Shown here in pieces: positions 5,575 to 8,250 of a stretch of DNA of 8,250 bases. Position numbers and translations under genes: made by a program. Location: the NCBI GenBank assembly GCA_964547525.1, contig CAZJOD010000159.1, positions 1 through 8,250 of the forward strand, in the 5' to 3' direction. This stretch comes from CAZJOD01 sp964547525. Lineage in GTDB: Bacteria; Bacillota; Clostridia; JAAYHZ01. Positions within the stretch are counted from its first letter, which is position 1. The number at the start of each line of letters is the position of its first letter. Under the pieces are notes generated by a model. That model did not search any database, had not been told where the DNA came from, and saw only the letters and a list, made by a program, of their open reading frames with translations.

Positions 5575-6741
5575 ATGAATGATGTTCTTAATATGAAAAT
5601 ATCGGATTTGGCTAATTGTTCTTTCGCATGTAATTGTGGAAGAACACATTCGTCGAATATAGAAAAAATTATTATAAAACAGGGAGCATTATTAGAGGTT
5701 CCTTCTGTTTTAAAGCAATATAAAAAAGGTAAAATACTGATTGTGGCGGATACTAATACATATGATGTAGCCGGCCGTCAGGTGGAAAGTTTATTGAAAG
5801 ATGACGGATATATTATCCATACATTTATATATAAGGAAAAAGATATTGATCCGGATGTATATTTTGCAGGCAGGTTAATGATGGAATTGCAAAAAGATAT
5901 GTCTGTCATATGTGCAATAGGCTCAGGTGTTATAAACGATTTGGTTAGATTTATTGCATATCGTGTTAATTTACCTTATATAATTGTGGGAACCGCACCG
6001 TCTATGGACGGTTATGCTTCAAAAATTTCTCCCATGGTAGTTGACCAATTTAAAAGCAATTATGCCGGGAATTATCCCTATGCTATTATTGCAGATACTC
6101 AGATTGTAAAAGAAGCTCCTATGATTATGATACAAGCCGGGCTGGGCGATATGTTAGGTAAATTAACGGCAATCGCAGACTGGTGTTTAAGCGTAAAGGT
6201 AACCGGTGAATTCTTTTGTGACACTATGGCTAATCTTATGTTAAACGCTTTACAAAAATGTATTGATAATGTTGATAAGGTTGCTAAAAGAGATGAAAGT
6301 GCTATAGGGTATATAACGGAAGGACTGGTTTTGGCAGGTATTGCAATGGGGATGTATGAAGAAACACGACCTGCATCCGGATCGGAGCATTTTTTTGCTC
6401 ATTATTGGGACGTTGATGCCATTAAGCGTGGTGAAAAACATCCGTTACATGGTAACTCGGTTGCTGTTGGAACAGTGATATCGGCTATGTTATATGAACT
6501 TGCCAAAGAGTATTTACCGGCAAATTTTATAATTCCCGATTCAAAAATAATTATCGATATTTTAGATAAGGTGAATGCTTGTACAGATCCTAAAAAATTA
6601 GGTATAAGTGAAGAGTTATTATACCAAAGTATTTTACATGCCATGGACGGTAGGGATAGATATACCATACTGCAGTTTTGTGATGAAATAGGTAAATTGG
6701 AAAGTTACGCAAAACTGATTACAAATAAATTTTATGGTTAA
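5575..6741 (+). CDS. egsA: sn-glycerol-1-phosphate dehydrogenase (EgsA/AraM family)
   Basis: This 388-residue member of the iron-alcohol-dehydrogenase-like superfamily is predicted to reduce DHAP to sn-glycerol-1-phosphate with NAD(P)H. Family marks are the cysteine-rich N-terminus CNCGRTH (19-25), the nucleotide-binding IGSGVINDLVRF (115-126), GTAPSMDGYAS (139-149), and three likely metal ligands: Asp192 in QAGLGD, His272 in SGSEHFFAH and His292 in HPLHGNS. In the Bacillus AraM enzyme the metal is Ni; in archaea it is usually Zn. The ATG at 5575 is chosen over TTG 5545 because GGAG (5564-5567) lies 7 bases upstream, and the TTG version adds ten unconserved residues. Its product is the backbone of archaeal lipids and, in Bacillus, of heptaprenylglyceryl phosphate; no PcrB-type prenyltransferase is visible here. 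Its place next to tpi fits use of DHAP. Confidence 0.88.
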   Translation: MNDVLNMKISDLANCSFACNCGRTHSSNIEKIIIKQGALLEVPSVLKQYKKGKILIVADTNTYDVAGRQVESLLKDDGYIIHTFIYKEKDIDPDVYFAGRLMMELQKDMSVICAIGSGVINDLVRFIAYRVNLPYIIVGTAPSMDGYASKISPMVVDQFKSNYAGNYPYAIIADTQIVKEAPMIMIQAGLGDMLGKLTAIADWCLSVKVTGEFFCDTMANLMLNALQKCIDNVDKVAKRDESAIGYITEGLVLAGIAMGMYEETRPASGSEHFFAHYWDVDAIKRGEKHPLHGNSVAVGTVISAMLYELAKEYLPANFIIPDSKIIIDILDKVNACTDPKKLGISEELLYQSILHAMDGRDRYTILQFCDEIGKLESYAKLITNKFYG

Positions 6742-6778
6742 ATTTACTTTTAGTATAGTATATGATAATCTTTAATAC

Positions 6779-6810
6779 AATGTCGGATTTTCCGATATTT
6801 ATAATATAAT
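6779..6810 (+). promoter_or_regulatory. Hairpin/palindrome plus -10-like boxes upstream of eno
   Basis: The egsA-eno spacer (6742-6837) holds AATGTCGGA (6779-6787) and TCCGATATT (6791-6799), a 9-bp stem with one G-T pair and a 3-nt loop. Two perfect TATAAT boxes follow at 6800-6805 and 6805-6810. No good -35 is present at the right distance; the palindrome occupies that place. It may be an operator for a regulated eno promoter, or a weak end for the egsA transcript. AT-rich DNA makes chance TATAAT boxes common. Confidence 0.4.
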
Positions 6811-6837
6811 TAGACGGCTTGAAAGGAGAAAAATTGT

Positions 6838-8154
6838 ATGAAATTATATGAACCGATTGTTAATGTTTTCGCTAGAGAGATTTTAGATTCAAGAGGGAAC
6901 CCTACTATCGAAGTGGAGGTTATTACCGAATCCGGTATAATGGGTAGAGCGGCTGTTCCGTCGGGAGCATCCACAGGTGCATTTGAAGCGGTTGAATTAA
7001 GAGACGGAGATAAATCCAGATATCTGGGAAAGGGCGTTCAAAATGCTGTTAATAATGTAAATGAGATCATTGCTCCTGAAGTGGAAGGTATGAATGTTTA
7101 TGATCAAGTTGAAATAGACAGACTGATGATAGAACTTGATGGTACAGAAAATAAAAGTAGATTAGGTGCAAACGCTATTTTAGGTGTATCATTAGCTGTT
7201 GCCAAAGCGGCAGCTGAAACTGCCGGTTTAGGATTATATCAATATATCGGTGGTGTAAATGCCAAAAGATTGCCTGTACCCATGATGAATATTATTAATG
7301 GTGGAAAACATGCCGATAATTCGGTTAGCATTCAAGAATTCATGGTAATGCCGGTAGGAGCGGACAGCTTTAAACACGGATTACAAATGTGTGCAGAAGT
7401 GTTCCATAATCTGAAAAGCGTTTTAAAATCAAAAGGCTATAGCACTGCTGTAGGTGACGAAGGTGGATTTGCACCCAATCTGAAAACTGATGAAGAAGCG
7501 TTGCAGGTAATTATGGAAGCTATAAATAAAGCCGGATACACACCGGGAGATGATTTTAGAATAGCGATGGATCCTGCCGGAACAGAAATGTACGAAGAAG
7601 CTAAGGCGAAGGGCAGAGAGGGAGATTATTATTTCTGGAAGACCGATGTTTGGTTTACAAAAGAAGAGATGGTTGATTATTATGCAATGCTGGCTGAGAA
7701 ATATCCTATTATCTCATTAGAAGACGCTGTTGCCGAAGAAGATTGGGAAGCATGGAAAATGTTAACCGATAGACTTGGAGATAAAGTTCAATTGGTTGGA
7801 GACGATTTATTTGTAACCAATACAAAGCGTTTGGAAAAAGGTATACAAATGGGAGTTGCCAATTCAATTCTTATTAAGGTAAATCAAATCGGAACCTTGA
7901 CCGAAACGTTAGAAGCTATCGAGATGGCAAACAGAGCAGGATATACAGCTGTAACCTCTCATAGATCCGGAGAAACCGAAGACTCTACAATAGCTGATAT
8001 AGCCGTAGCCACAAATTCCGGACAAATAAAAACAGGTGCTCCTTCAAGAACCGACAGAGTTGCTAAATACAATCAACTTCTAAGGATTGAAGAAGAATTA
8101 GGCGATGCTGCGGAATATCCCGGCCTCAAAGCTTGGTTCAATTTAAGAAAATAA
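6838..8154 (+). CDS. eno: Enolase (phosphopyruvate hydratase)
   Basis: This 438-residue enzyme dehydrates 2-phosphoglycerate to phosphoenolpyruvate with Mg2+; it is cytoplasmic and often octameric in Firmicutes. Visible features are the N-terminal REILDSRGNPT (13-23), the mobile loop PSGASTGAFEA (41-51), GDEGGFAPN (206-214) with proton-transfer Glu208, Mg ligands Asp245, Glu295 (SLEDA) and Asp322 (GDDLFVTN), the base Lys347 in LIKVNQIGT, SHRSGETED (374-382) and Lys398 in QIKTGAPSR. Length and motifs are complete. The start is fixed by AAAGGAGA (6822-6829) with AGGAG 9 bases before the ATG. It closes the glycolytic cluster. Its internal sequence looks typical of Clostridia. SLEDA replaces the common SIEDG but keeps the acidic ligand. 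Confidence 0.97.
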   Translation: MKLYEPIVNVFAREILDSRGNPTIEVEVITESGIMGRAAVPSGASTGAFEAVELRDGDKSRYLGKGVQNAVNNVNEIIAPEVEGMNVYDQVEIDRLMIELDGTENKSRLGANAILGVSLAVAKAAAETAGLGLYQYIGGVNAKRLPVPMMNIINGGKHADNSVSIQEFMVMPVGADSFKHGLQMCAEVFHNLKSVLKSKGYSTAVGDEGGFAPNLKTDEEALQVIMEAINKAGYTPGDDFRIAMDPAGTEMYEEAKAKGREGDYYFWKTDVWFTKEEMVDYYAMLAEKYPIISLEDAVAEEDWEAWKMLTDRLGDKVQLVGDDLFVTNTKRLEKGIQMGVANSILIKVNQIGTLTETLEAIEMANRAGYTAVTSHRSGETEDSTIADIAVATNSGQIKTGAPSRTDRVAKYNQLLRIEEELGDAAEYPGLKAWFNLRK

Positions 8155-8216
8155 TTAAAATCAGTACCTATGTTATGTTTATTTCTAGGTATATATTAAT
8201 TTAATTCAGTGAATAG

Positions 8217-8250
8217 AAAATGTCATTATTTTTAATGGCATTTTTCTTTT
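8217..8250 (+). terminator. Intrinsic terminator after eno
   Basis: AAAATGTCATT (8217-8227) and AATGGCATTTT (8234-8244) make an 11-bp stem with one G-U pair and a 6-nt loop, and the T-rich TTTTTCTTTT (8241-8250) runs to the window edge. It lies 62 bases past the eno stop and probably ends the cluster. A smaller inverted repeat, TACCTA (8165-8170) with TAGGTA (8186-8191), precedes it and has no T run. Confidence 0.82.

Noticed and set aside
1..8250. CRISPR arrays, tRNA or rRNA genes, transposases or phage genes
   Set aside because: No regularly spaced direct repeats, cloverleaf-like segments or transposase/integrase-like proteins were seen; the window is almost entirely filled with metabolic genes.

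Overview
This is an AT-rich, low-GC bacterial window. It reads like a member of the Clostridia (Firmicutes): strong AGGAG-type ribosome binding sites, AT-rich spacers, all genes on the + strand, and a Clostridia-looking enolase. The organism assignment is inference from sequence style, not a match to a known genome.

Layout. Bases 1-90 are the tail of a gene that ends at an intrinsic terminator (111-138). Bases 198-2171 encode a 657-residue clan GH-D (GH36/melibiase-like) glycoside hydrolase, probably an alpha-galactosidase relative. It has no visible Shine-Dalgarno site, and a consensus-like promoter places its likely transcription start on the ATG itself. A central glycolysis block follows: gap (2329-3345), a roughly 200-base structured spacer with a strong terminator, pgk (3548-4759), tpi (frame open to 5487), a strong hairpin, an egsA/araM-like sn-glycerol-1-phosphate dehydrogenase (5575-6741), and eno (6838-8154) with a terminator at the window edge. 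Phosphoglycerate mutase, which often sits between tpi and eno in such clusters, is absent; the glycerol-1-phosphate dehydrogenase occupies that position.

The most striking feature is the pgk/tpi junction. The TIM reading frame overlaps the end of pgk in the -1 frame and has no ATG, GTG, TTG or CTG codon between its upstream stop (4579-4581) and an internal ATG at 4774. Starting at that ATG would delete the conserved AGNWK segment with the catalytic Asn and Lys. Exactly at the junction lies a run of nine A (4733-4741), followed after 7 nt by a potential GNRA-capped hairpin (4749-4776) that contains the pgk stop and buries the internal ATG. A -1 slip joins the frames into a PGK-TIM protein of about 646 residues, alongside free 403-residue PGK. 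This is the architecture described for Thermotoga maritima, here in what looks like a Clostridia-type genome.

Metabolically, GAPDH, PGK, TIM and enolase cover most of lower glycolysis. TIM interconverts GAP and DHAP, and DHAP is the substrate of the glycerol-1-phosphate dehydrogenase, so the cluster may link triose-phosphate flux to glycerol-1-phosphate (archaeal-type lipid stereochemistry) formation. The hydrolase just upstream could feed hexose into the pathway.
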